NCBI GenBank assembly: GCA_029204225.1
Contig: CM055099.1
Coordinates: 40,149,192 to 40,213,191, forward strand
DNA from: Diphasiastrum complanatum
Lineage: Eukaryota > Streptophyta > Lycopodiopsida > Lycopodiales > Lycopodiaceae
DNA length: 64,000 nucleotides
Direction of reading: 5' to 3'
Shown: positions 34,938 through 46,149 of the stretch, one piece after another
Layout of the letters: each line of letters starts with the position of its first letter
Numbering within the stretch: the first letter of the stretch is position 1
Position numbers and translations under genes: made by a program
The notes under the pieces: generated by a model
Told to the model about the DNA's origin: nothing
The model's database searches: none
What the model saw: the letters and a program-made list of their open reading frames with translations, nothing else

Positions 34938-36895
34938 TTATGGTTTACCACTCGCTTGGTCGGTGGACCATATAATAGAATTGATGCTCGGTAGCCAACA
35001 TATTTTCTTCCAGTACTCCCATTCAACATTGCTTTCACGTACAATATGATTTGACAATAAGTGTCTCGTTTTTGCACCACCCATTACAACTTTTGCTAAA
35101 ACATCTTGCGTTTTTCCACTCATCTCAACGTCTTTGGTAAGACTCACATGGCCCCCATGCAATCCCATATCGGATAAAATAATCTCTAGATTTCTAATGC
35201 TAACATCTGCTCTTGATTTGGGCTGTATGTTCCATGCGTAACAACAATGCAAAAATAATAATTTGTCCAGTATTTGTAGTTGACCATGCATTGTGCAAAA
35301 ATGGACTTTTTTGAGAGGAATGTTCAACACATGATTACAAACTTTGTCCAGATTGTCCTATTTGGTGAGACGCTAGTTGCAATTCAAAATAATATTGTTT
35401 CACAGGTGCCATTCTACAGTAAAGCTTTCTCCTTTAACATTGAGCAATTTGCCTTCATTTTGTGCATGTACTATCTTAGATATACTACATTTTTCAAATA
35501 GCCATTTCAATACTTCATGAGACTCCTTAGGAACTTCAAATGCAGCTATTCACCATATGTGATTTTCGGATTGCACACTAAATTCTTTACAATAACTTTC
35601 GTCAAACTGTTGCAATTCACGGTTCATCAAGGTGATTGTAACATGTTCAAGTTTATGCCCTTTTACGATTTCTGCTTCGTCCAACTTAATAACAAATATA
35701 ACTTTGCCTCCGCAATCTATAAAACCAAATTTTCATAACAAACAAATTAGTTAAAGAGAAGCATACAATTGAAAACCAGAATCTACAAGGAATGTTCTTA
35801 CCATTTGTTTTAACTTTGTAATGTTGGACCTATTCCAGATCTAAGAATATATTGTTGCCTTGCTGATAATGAAAACAAGTCGGAGGTCCTTTTTTTTTAT
35901 TGGTATTGTAAAAGAATTCTCAATATGTTGAAACTCTCCTTATTCAGAGAGCAAAATCGAATTGCATTTTCGTTTGGCGGATTCAACAAGTTTATAAGTA
36001 GGTATTATTTGATGGCGTTTTAATCCATTTTCGTCAAAGCGTTTCATATACTTCTTTAAAGCTCTATACCCCTTGCGACTCACACCTCCTTGGTCACATG
36101 CGTACACCATCGCTTTAACATTTAGATTTGGCTTGAACTTGTCGACTAGTTTTTTTGCAATTCTCAAGCGAATTGAATCACTTGTTTCATCTTCCACAAT
36201 TTCAATCAAATCTTTACCCTTCAGAAAATGTTCCATATATTTTTCGGCAATAAAATCTTTTCCAACCGTCTTTTGCAAGAACTCTTTTATGTCCCTCATA
36301 CGTCTTTTATTGGCACCACCACATGGTGCCAAAGCTTCTAGTTTGTGTCTCTTAGTGTTTTCATTTTGCGCTTGTTGATCCATTGAGACTCTACGCCTTC
36401 GTTGTAAGCCATATATTGTCCTCTGAAATATACTGATTGAAGATTGCAATTCTTCGATTTTTGCGACAAAACTGACAGGCTCTATTTTTAAACCATTTAT
36501 CTCCTGCTCCAATTTCATATTTATTCCATGCAATGACTTTAAATTGTCATTCATACTCAAGATATGAATGTTTGCCGCAATTTTCCAATGTCCAAGCTTA
36601 GATTCTTCGAGAATCTATTGCTTGACAATAGCCAAGGAGTCCATTACCGCCATCCTCAATGAACCTTAACAAACTATGTACGTCAGAAAATTTAGGAGGA
36701 GCATCTACCAATGGATTGCAGGGGTATAAATCACCTCTTACCCATAGGTCAATATGTTTTTTGCCTTCTAATCTTCAACAATGCATCTCATACGGATCTA
36801 AGTTAACACCCCATGCAGCTTTGGTTGTCGCATAATCCTTCTCTAATTTCACATGCTAGTGATATTTGGCTGTCATCTTGAAGATGTTGAATTTT
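34938..36895 (-). pseudogene. Broken multi-exon gene of unrecognised family, inside the gypsy remnant
   Basis: Four coding blocks lie in order on the minus strand. (1) About 36895-36600: VKLEKDYATTKAAWGVNLD, KKHIDLWVRGDLYPCNPLV, VHSLLRFIEDGGNGLLGY; two in-frame stops. (2) 36554-35940: coiled coil (MNDNLKSLHGINMKLEQEI), then DIKEFLQKTVGKDFIAEKY and ACDQGGVSRKGYRALKKYM, ending in LLSE stop. (3) About 35735-35390 after an acceptor-like TTTTATAG: KLDEAEIVKGHKLEHVTIT, FEVPKESHEVLKWLFE; stops inside. (4) 35330-34938: KVHFCTMHGQLQILDKLLF, ILSDMGLHGGHVSLTKDV, MGGAKTRHLLSNH, WEYWKKI. Block spacing and donor/acceptor-like edges suggest introns. I do not recognise the family. Its place between gypsy protease and RT suggests it arrived as a mobile element, or was captured. 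Confidence 0.5.
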
Positions 36896-37394
36896 CCAAA
36901 AAAATCTATGTAGAACTTTACAATATACCTTAAATCAAATGATGTCAATGTTCAATTTGAACTAACCATGATATAAGCTTTATATACTAGTTTGCCATGC
37001 CTAGGGTCCTATTGTAGCTAGGACAATGAAAGGCCATCCTATACTAACCCTACTCTAGTTGTACTTTGTAACTAACCTATTAGTTTCCTATTATAGTCTA
37101 TGCAAATAACCTACAATAGTCTATGAAAATGAGACCTACATTTAGGCCTTAACTCTTGCTCACCTTGTGTGGTAACCCAAGGTAAAGGTGCCACATAGGA
37201 TTGATTAGCACTAAAATAATTATGATTAGAAAAGTTGTTTAGTCAAGGAAGAGGCCCTTTTTGAGTCCAAAAAGGGCCCTAGTGAAAGTTTTTAGTAGTG
37301 TTTTTAGATGATATTTTGAATTATAGTAGAACACTAATAGAGCATATACAACATTTCCCTACTATCTTAAGGATTTTGAAACAAGAGAAGTTTT

Positions 37395-38090
37395 TTGCTA
37401 AAGAGTCTAAACGTGAACTGTTTTGAAAAAGAACTTCATTACTTTGGTCATAAGATCACCGCTCAGAGGATCAAGATTGGCGAAGAAAAAATAAAGACGG
37501 TGATGGAATGGCTAATTTCTAAAACGGTTCATGACTCAAGTCTTTTTTTGAGTTTTATAGTGTTCTTCCGAAAGTTTGTTGAAGAATATTCTAAAATTAT
37601 CGCTCCTCATAATAATGTTCTAAAGGGGGTAAAGATTATGAAAAGAAGGCCTAGCCCTCTAATAAAGTGAAATGAGAAATTAGATGAGAGTTTTTGTAAA
37701 CTCAAGCTTCTAATTGTTTCATCTCTTGTGTTGAGAATAACGAATCCAAATATCCCTTTTGTCATTAACATTGATGTGAGTGATACAACTATTTGAGCCG
37801 ATCTCTTACAAGAGGGTCAGCCTGTTGTTTTTGAGAGCAAAATGTTATTCGATGTGCAAGTGAAATATACTACTCGAGAACAAGAGCTTTTTGTGACGAT
37901 CCATGCTTTGAAATCTAATCCTAGCATATATACTAAATACTTTCCAATTTGTTTATGAACCAATGTATTGGTAATTGCAACTCTTGATAGTCTTGAATAT
38001 GATAAGATACGTTGTTCAAAATTAAAATTCGATGTTGTTACCAATTGCTGTCGGTTACCAGACCCTTGACCATTGGCGACACCAAAGGGC
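37395..38090 (+). pseudogene. Ty3/gypsy reverse transcriptase/RNase H fragment
   Basis: The plus frame, with stops, reads NCFEKELHYFGHKITAQRI (end of RT, YLGHxVS-type), FLSFIVFFRKFVEEYSKII, VINIDVSDTTI-like RNase H start (here NINVSDTTI), LLQEGQPVVFESKMLF and YTTREQELFVTIHALK. This is the conserved connection and RNase H region of gypsy elements. The RT catalytic core is absent. The fragment abuts a minus-strand copia gag at about 38100. Confidence 0.75.
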
Positions 38091-38110
38091 TCGTCTTTCA
38101 AGAGTGCTTA

Positions 38111-38815
38111 TTATAAATTTGTGAAATGTTTGTTCATCCTAGCCTTTGTGTGGATCATCCTACACTCTTCAGCTACAAGCACACTATGAAATTTTTCAAT
38201 TGTAGGCGAAGTGTCTTGGATGACAAAGCTTTTGACCAAATTTGTGAATTCATCACCTAGACCATTAAAGACCACTTGGACAAGCTCATTATCTTGAATC
38301 TTCTCTCCAATAGAGGCTAACTCTTTGTTGAGAGACTTGATTATAAGCACATAATCTGGTGCATTTTTCCCAATTCTTCTCATGCTTTGCAAAATCTGAT
38401 TTCTAATTACGAGGACTCTAGAAGTTTTATTGCATTCATAAATGGATTTCTATGAATTCCATGCCTCTTTGGCTGATGTACAAGAAGATAATTCTTGCAA
38501 AAGATCATTACTAACATTCATTTTAATGCAATGAAGTGCTAGGCTCCTAGATTTCTTCTTGTATCTAATCAACTCTTGTGCACCAAGAGGTTCATCCTCT
38601 TCTTCAAGCACAAATTCATAGAGGTCTTGGAGCACCATTAGTGACTCCATCCTCACCTTCCAAATGGCATAGTTTGTAAAATTTAATCTCTCACTAGATT
38701 CTAGAAGGAAAGCACCAATTTTTTCCATCTCACTAATGAATTCTACAAACAAATGCACAATAAATTGTATTTGATTTGATCCTAGAAACTCATGAAGTGA
38801 TTCTCTCAAATTTGG
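38111..38815 (-). pseudogene. Copia gag (UBN2-type) of element D
   Basis: Minus frames 38809-38450 and 38392-38111 form one gag interrupted by a stop. The first reads LNFTNYAIWKVRMESLMVL, KKSRSLALHCIKMNVSND and SAKEAWNS; the second reads VFNGLGDEFTNLVKSFVIQ and TIEKFHSVLVAEECRMIH. The last block is nearly the same as in the element at 46150-49350 (TIEKLHSVLVAEECRML), so both belong to one family. Zinc knuckle and pol are cut off at about 38105. Confidence 0.8.
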
Positions 38816-39111
38816 CTTCTAGACCTCTAAATGGACTTCTAGCCAAGGTTTTAGCACTTCCTCACAAAGATGAAATGAAGATTAGATGAGATCCAATCAA
38901 CCTACAATCAAATCAAGACAATTTTGACTATTTTTGTTAAACACTTTAAGAGGGCTTGATCCCAGCCTCAATTAAATTTTTACCTTGATCTGATTTGATC
39001 CACAAATTTTCAATGCTACATCTGATTTCTAGTAGGCCTTCCAATACGAGCTTTTTGGACTAAAGCTTGTTAATTTTGGATTGTACACAAGATTAATGAT
39101 TGTGTACCTCA

Positions 39112-39690
39112 CTCTGATACCATGTCAAAGTATAGTACTTTGCACCTTACTTGAGTTTATTAACGACCCACAAGAGTGACTGATTGATTGATCATAAAAC
39201 AAATGCAAACTAGACACAAAAAAATGAGATCTAGATTCACAATTCTACATGCATCAAGCCTAGAGCAACCCAAAATCATTAACCAAAAGTGATGTACACC
39301 ACACACCCATGTGAAATAGTACTCAATGTGAAGAATTTTAGATCATGACGATCCAAAATGTGTCTCTTGATCTTTGGTTAGAAAGACAACACAATCTACA
39401 ACATTGCCAATGTAGAAAAATCAGTATCTACCCAATGAAAGAGATGCAAACTCAATAAGAACTTGATCAAACATCAAATATATGATAAAATCTAGGAACC
39501 AATATGTTTTGATTGATCATCTCTGGAAATGACAAGTGATATTCTGAATGGACATTCATTTCCAAGAATATCAAGTGAATGAGATGCTTGCAAAGAGTGA
39601 TGGTATCTCTTTCACTCAAAGTCTCTACGAAAAAAATTTCGTAGATTACATCATCATGTTAAAAAATATTGATAAGTCCAATATTTTAAA
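39112..39690 (-). mobile_element. 5' LTR and primer binding site of element D
   Basis: On the minus strand the LTR ends at 39123 (CTTTGACA) and is followed by TGGTATCAGAGTG, a near-exact initiator Met-tRNA PBS. The LTR end resembles that of the 46150-49350 family (tactttcaca) and shares cctcttgtgg-like words (here cacaagagtg on plus). The outer LTR start is not fixed. Confidence 0.6.
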
Positions 39691-41480
39691 CCACAAACTA
39701 GAAATTTTGATATAATGGATCTTTGATTATTTCTCCCATCTCATATCTAGGACAATTTCCAGCTTGTCTATTACCAGTTTCATCACATTTTGTTGTGCAC
39801 TCTATACTGAATGTAAAACATTCATATATATCGGTTTTATTCTTGTCTATTAATTCCATTCCACAAGAAGTATTAGACAAGTCTTCTGGTTGAACGTGAT
39901 GCAATGGTTCTTGTGATCTCAAGGAAGATGAGGTCCTTGAGTGGTTTGTCTCACTGACAGCTTCATTGCCTGAATTGGCCTTTGTACGGCTCAATTAAAA
40001 TTCAATATTGAAAACAAAAATATTGTCCTCATAATTTCCCACATTGTCTTCATTATCCTTAGTTGATTTTTGGTGTCCTTGCATTGACATCGTACTCACA
40101 TTCAAAATTTTCTTGCTCGATTCAAATTGGGAATTACATTGATGTTGCCAATCTTGTGTACACATCATTGCATAAATATTGAATGGCCACTTCCTATGAA
40201 TTTAATAGAAAATCAAGAGTTGTTGATAAAGTTGGCTGATCCATATGTTGAATAGGCTATTCCATCGTTTGTAACCATTTTTCTTCATCAATTTGCACTT
40301 CTGGTACATCCTTCGATGATGTTGATGAAGAATTATCAGATTCACTTGAATTAGTTTCCTGCATTGGATCTTTCATACTAAGCATTTCCTCTTTATCACT
40401 ACCATTTTGATTCCCAAGACATGATTGTAGTAGGTTCCCAATGTTGATTGTTCCTTCGAGATCAATATCAATGTGCTCTCCTTGATTTAAGTCCCGACTT
40501 CCACTATCTGATTGTTCCTCATCCCCAAAATGTTGGATCCTTGAAGCTTCAGCTCTTTGTTGGACATTGTGAACATTCGTTGGCACACCTCTGGCTGCTA
40601 TAGATTGTTGTGCTTGTTGCTCCAACGTTCTCCAAATCCAACCGGATATCCAGTATGACTTTGTAATACCTGTTTTCCCTTGTCCATGTCAATTGTCTAG
40701 ACGTATTGAAAAGATGTTACATTTTGTGATGGAGACGGTAGTTGGAACGATGTAGATGGCTCCTTACATCTTTGATCAGCTCCCGCAATTTTGTCTTGCC
40801 CACCAACTAGGCTAGCAAACAGTTTTGTCCATTACACCTCATCATCTTGCCGATTCTGTTTCCTTACTTGTCGATCTTGTCTCATTTCTTGCAACATTCC
40901 AACTATCAGATCTTGTGTGGCCTGCAGCTTATCTAGTATGTTTTCTTGTTGGTTCGAAACCTGCAGTTATTCTATCACTTCTTCAATAGGGCAAAATTGT
41001 CCATTGAACAATAGTAATGGTGAACCACAATGGGTATGAGGAGTGGCATTATTGATAGTGCTATTCTGTATGCAACGTTGCATAGGAGGACAATTGTTCA
41101 AGTTGGCACATAGAACTCATGTACCGCAGTACATGCTCATCATCTTGTGAATTGCGATGTTGTTTTGATTGTTGTGAGTATAGCTCATCATCACTGTCAC
41201 TACTATAAAAATTGCCATCAATATTAAATTTATTTGATAGGTATAGCCCATGGTCTTTATTTTGGTCAAAATAGTTTTCATCATAACTCAAACAGTCTCC
41301 ATATGAGTCGTGTGCTCATATTGATCTGAATTATTGTCATTGTGCTCCTCATATTGGATTGATCTAAATTACTGTCATTGTGCTCCTTCAAAATAATAGT
41401 TGGATTAATCTTCGTATTCGGAGTCATTGTCATCTATATATTCAAAATCGGACTCCACATCCATCTTGAGAATTGAAGGA
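39691..41480 (-). pseudogene. Acidic, Ser/Asp/Gln-rich degenerate ORF, family unknown
   Basis: A consistent but broken minus reading runs from about 41470 (SDFEYIDDNDSEYED) through SSDSDDELYSQQSKQHRNS, LDKLQATQDLIVGMLQEM, QRCKEPSTSFQLPSPSQN and DEEQSDSGSRDLNQGEHID to WLQTME (40257). A further frame lies at 39994-39698. The composition suggests a disordered regulatory or transposon accessory protein. No domain is recognised. It could be the N-terminal half of the broken gene at 34938-36895, separated by later insertions, but this is speculation. Confidence 0.35.
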
Positions 41481-43329
41481 CTTGTGAGTTACGGTATAAT
41501 GAGCTGAAGTTTATGTGCAAGCGACCTCGAAAAGCAATATAAATGCTCGTTTCTCCACCCACTTAAAACTCAGAGTTCTACGATGAGTGAAATTGAAAAG
41601 GTCAAAATATTGTAGCTCATATAAAACTGGGCATTTTTGTTTTTTATAATATTCAATTCCGAGCTTAGATAGAGACGATAAGAGGATTTGAATTTAATAT
41701 GTAATAAAAATACAAAGATTTCAACTTAGAAAAAGGGGTATTTGACATAAAAAACTTAATTTCAAAGTAATAATTACAAAATTTCAGTAGCTTACCAGTG
41801 TCAGGCTCATCGTTTTGATCACTTTTTGTTTTTATAGCACTGGAATCCGAGCTCTAACAAGAAAGTTATGTAGAGTCAAAGAATGAAAGTAAAAATTGAA
41901 TTTAGCAACTTAGAAAAAAGGGGTCCTAATAAAATTTTACAAATTGGAATGGATAGCACTTTGAAATCCTTGAAATGTTTCAATGCTCGAGAAACATTAA
42001 TAGAAACCAAAAAAAATTCAAATTGACAAGTAAATTGTTTTTAAAACGATCACTTTTGTGAATGGCTCAAGTGCTTGTAAGATAAAATCTTAGAACCATG
42101 AATAAAAATTAAGAATTGTTAAAAGAAACAAAATAATAAAAATTCACCAAAAAAATTAAGTGGGCTTTGGGCCGCGGGTTCTAGATGAGGGAGATAGTAT
42201 AGAGAGAGAGAAGAGAGAGAGGGATACTGAACAATTCTCTTGGCCATTCTCCAATGTGCTTTTCTAGTACCTTCAGATCGCAACCGAGTCCTCCTGAGAT
42301 CTCAACCGAGTCCTAGAGTTAGATATCGACCGAGCTGAACCACTGTCAGATCTCGATCGAGTTGATCCACTGTTAGATCTCGTTTGAATTGACACCAAAA
42401 CTTTGTTTCCCATCTCGACCAAGTCGAGTCAGTAATAGAATGACTAGCAGAACAGACATGTCTTCCCATAACTCGGTTCTGATGACCCTGATACTGATAG
42501 GATAGAAATAAGCATGGGAAGTCTAGATATTCTTGAAATGACCACCTGAACCAGTAAGCACATCAATTTTTGACCCAAATTGAGTTCTAGATCCCTGCTC
42601 TATTTGGATATCAGAGCCCATTTCTCTTGCATGTTACTTATGCAAATAGACAGATCTTTTAAATTTTATTTTACCTCCAAACAGGATACACATTTATAAA
42701 ATCTCTATTGCTGGTTCTGAACTCCACTCTTTTGGCTTCCCACGAGGACCAAATGCAGTTAGTAGAACACTACAAAAGATCGAATCCACAACATACTACA
42801 AATTCATGAATCCTTTAGCGGATGAGTAGAAGAACAAAGATGGCTACCGAGTCGACACCATTAACGAAAAGCCTCTAGGTGCTACATGTGCCTATTTGAC
42901 TAAATACACACAACATTACAGGTCGAAGATTCTATGTATTCCGATGTCCCTATTTCATATGATGGCAGATTCAAGACTACACGGCTAGAGCCTGTATGAC
43001 TGTGCCCAATTTGCATCAAACTATCTTCCTGAGTTTATAAAAAACAAATAGCAATCCACCTTATTGGGCTACCTTCTGACAGATCTTACACTGCAGAAGG
43101 TGAGCAACCGACCGAAGCTTTGGGAACTATTGATGTTGGCTAACAAAGCTTGGAAATCTCCAGCAACACCAAAGACAACAAAACATGCTTCCAAAAAGAG
43201 GACACTTTCTCCACAAGGCCACCTACAAAGTGACCAAACACAAACATCTTGAAGCTAACCTTGAAAAATCAACCCATGTCCTTGGCATCATAGCAAGATC
43301 CATCTGGCACACAACCAACAAGCAAACAC
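41481..43329. other. Gene-free stretch
   Basis: AT-rich, with no recognised gene. A short (GA)n occurs near 42200. A repeated word gatctcgatcgagttga/cgaccgagctgaac occurs several times at 42270-42430, a small degenerate repeat. Confidence 0.45.
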
Positions 43330-43629
43330 TGTGAGAGATTTCAACTAGTTTAGTCAAAATTGCTATATTTGTTTATATGGCATTTGAGGCCAATTTCATA
43401 TTAGACTTGGAATTTGACTTTTCAAAGTTATATTAGTCTAAAATCATTTGAATAGACACTTTTGGAAAGTGTGGGAAAGTGTAGAACACGAATTTTGAAG
43501 GGATTTAATTTGAGTAGTAGAAAGATTGAATCTAGTCACAATAATAGTAGGGTTTTTCATTATGGAGGAAAACCAAAGTCTAAACTTAGGTTTGGACCTA
43601 CTATAAAAGGTTGTAGCTCGTGGGAAGAG

Positions 43630-43666
<37 letters not shown>

Positions 43667-44235
43667 GCTTATACATGGTTCTCTTGGATTCAACTTTTCA
43701 TGTACTTTTCGTACATCAGTGCCTTTCAAGGCATATAATATCCATTACTGTAAGCTTTGTAGGCCCAAAAGGAACTATTAGCCTTTTGAACAAGGCGGTT
43801 TTCCCTCTTTAGGCCCTTCAAAGTAACTAATAAGGATAATAGGTCAATAAGGGCCCAATGTAGTTTAAATAATACTTAACAAGGGCTAACTATCCCTCAA
43901 GATAATTAAGTTAAGTTAAGTAAGAGCATTGTCTATAACTAGGCAAGAGACATCATTTTGGAAATCTTTTGGCCCATTTGCAAGTGAGAGCTTCTAGCTT
44001 CCTTGTGAATGTGAGCCATAGGAATCTCCATTGCTAGGTCTCATGTGCCTTATCCACATGAATCAATGCTCAATGTTCATTGATTGTACTCTTTATTTCA
44101 TTGCTGATGTGATTCCATTGTAATCTCCATGTTTCTAGCTTTCTATTGATATGCTCTCATGATTGTCTTGTTATCTTCTTGCTTCTAGCTTTACTTCATT
44201 GTTATTGCTATTAGTTTAGGGTTTGGCACATGACA
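43330..44235 (+). mobile_element. Probable 5' LTR of copia element G, PBS at 44241
   Basis: TGGTATCAGAGC at 44241-44252 is an exact initiator Met-tRNA PBS on the plus strand. It lies 5 bp after ...CATGACA, a likely LTR end. A possible LTR start is TGTGAGAG at 43330; this boundary is uncertain. A (CT)15 tract (43633-43662) lies inside. The frame at 43462-43812 is LTR sequence. Confidence 0.5.
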
Positions 44236-44252
44236 TTTCTTGGTATCAGAGC

Positions 44253-46149
44253 ATAGATCCTAAATTCATGATGATTCTATGTGAATTTCGTTAGATTTGA
44301 TAAGTTTATTGCATTTGTAGCTTTCTTTTTGCTGATTTTTAAGTTTGAAATTTTTAGGTTTGCTCAGACCAATTTTCGACATTCAATTTCATTTTTCGTT
44401 TCTAATTTTATTCAATAGCTTTAGTTTGCACCAATTTGCAAGGCATTTGGATAAGAGATGCAAACATTATTGCACTTTTCCCAAAAATTGTCAAAATAGG
44501 TGATTAGAAATTCCACTTCACTTTGTTTGCATTTCTCAGATTTGATTTGAGTTTTAATCGCAAGTTTCTATTCACAGGATTTTAGAGCATGTCTTACCTT
44601 AGATCTTATATATATGGCAGGTCATTGGGTTAGTATCCAAAGAATTATGACAATTCTTGATTCCTAGCTCTAGTTTTGTTAGTTTTCTTTCTTCAAAATT
44701 TTCAGACCTGTTGTGTTCATATTCAATCAATGATCTGATCCTATGGGATGATAGAGCTTGTTGTTAGCTTTTCAGAGGTACCAAGTTTGTGTGATTTGGA
44801 TCAATATTGAGTAAGTTATGATCAAATTAGACGGGTTAGACTAGCTAGAATTTTGGAAATTCTTTTTACAAGTGAGAGAGAAGAACTTCAATTCTTCAAT
44901 TTTGAAGTTTTTCTTCCCTTGTATTAACAAATTTTGAATTCTTCATTTTGAAGTTCAATTTTTTAAAAAAAACCAAACCTAACCCTACCTACCTATAGCC
45001 CTAACCTAGCCTAAACCTACTCTACTCTCCACGCTACCTCTGCTCTCTCTGTACATTTGGTTACTCCTCTTCCTTCACGCATCTCTTTGTCCTTCTCACT
45101 CACGTTCTCTGTCACCTCACCTTCTCACTCGCCTTCATCTCTCCCTCCCAAACACCTGTCTCCTTCCCCAACAGGATCCTAAACTTGTTCATGTGCACTG
45201 TTTGAACGTGTTCTATGTCAATCCCTAATCAAACTTGCTAAGTCTGAACGTGTTCTCTGTCGATCCCTCATCAAACGGACTTTTGACAGATTTTGGAACA
45301 ATAGAATCAATAAGGTCATCTAAGTTGGGAAACCTTCATCTAAGTCACATAGGCTACCTTACAATAGATCTACTTCAAGATCTAGTAAGCCTTTTCAACT
45401 AGTACATTCGTACATTCATTGTACTCTAGTACAACTAGTAATGGAGGAGCTAAGATGTATGTCACTTTCGTTGACGATTTAGTAGATTTACTTGGGTTTA
45501 TCTTCTAAAAAGCAAGGATGAGGTGTTTGATGTGTTTTTCAAGTTCAAGAATGCTATGGAAAGACAATTCAATATTGGCATCAAGTGGTTAAGGTTGGCT
45601 AATGGAGATGAAAATTTCTCAACCAATTTCAAAGAGGTTTGTATTGCTCAAGGGATCAAGAGGGAACTTTCAAACCCAAGAAATCCACATGGAGCGGAAG
45701 AAAGGAAGAGAACTCTTTGTGAGGGAGCTATGGCAATTGGGTTGCATGCTAATCTTCCTAAATCATTTTGGGGTGAGGCTTTGATGTGTTGTAACTATCT
45801 TTGTGATAGGTGGTCGAATTATACATTGGATGGTAAGACTCCATTTGAGGTTTTTTTTTGGTAAGAAGCCAAGTATGAAGCATTTGAGGATCGTTGGTTG
45901 TACTTGTTATGTCAACACTTCTTTGGATCTATGAAGGAGATCTTTGTTGGATATAGTGAAGTAAAGAAATCTTACAAGGTGTAAATTCCTTCCACAAAGA
46001 AAGTTCTCCAGTAGGGATGTTGTCTTTGATGAAGAAAATGTGCATAAGCTTGATAATGATGTTGTTGGTTCTAACATTCTTGATGTTAGTGATGGATCTA
46101 TGGAAGATGATGGTGATTGTAGATCTATCAATTCGCCATATTATTTTAG
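44253..46149 (+). pseudogene. Internal region of copia element G with integrase fragment
   Basis: The long leader (44253-45440) has no clear gag. From about 45450 the frame reads VTFVDDLVDLLGFIF, then 45523-45864: GIKRELSNPRNPHGAEERK, SFWGEALMCCNYLCDR and DGKTPFEVFF, the end of a copia integrase core (the usual PQQNGVAER is decayed to PHGAEER). Later frames are short. The element is interrupted at 46149 by another LTR element. Confidence 0.65.
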
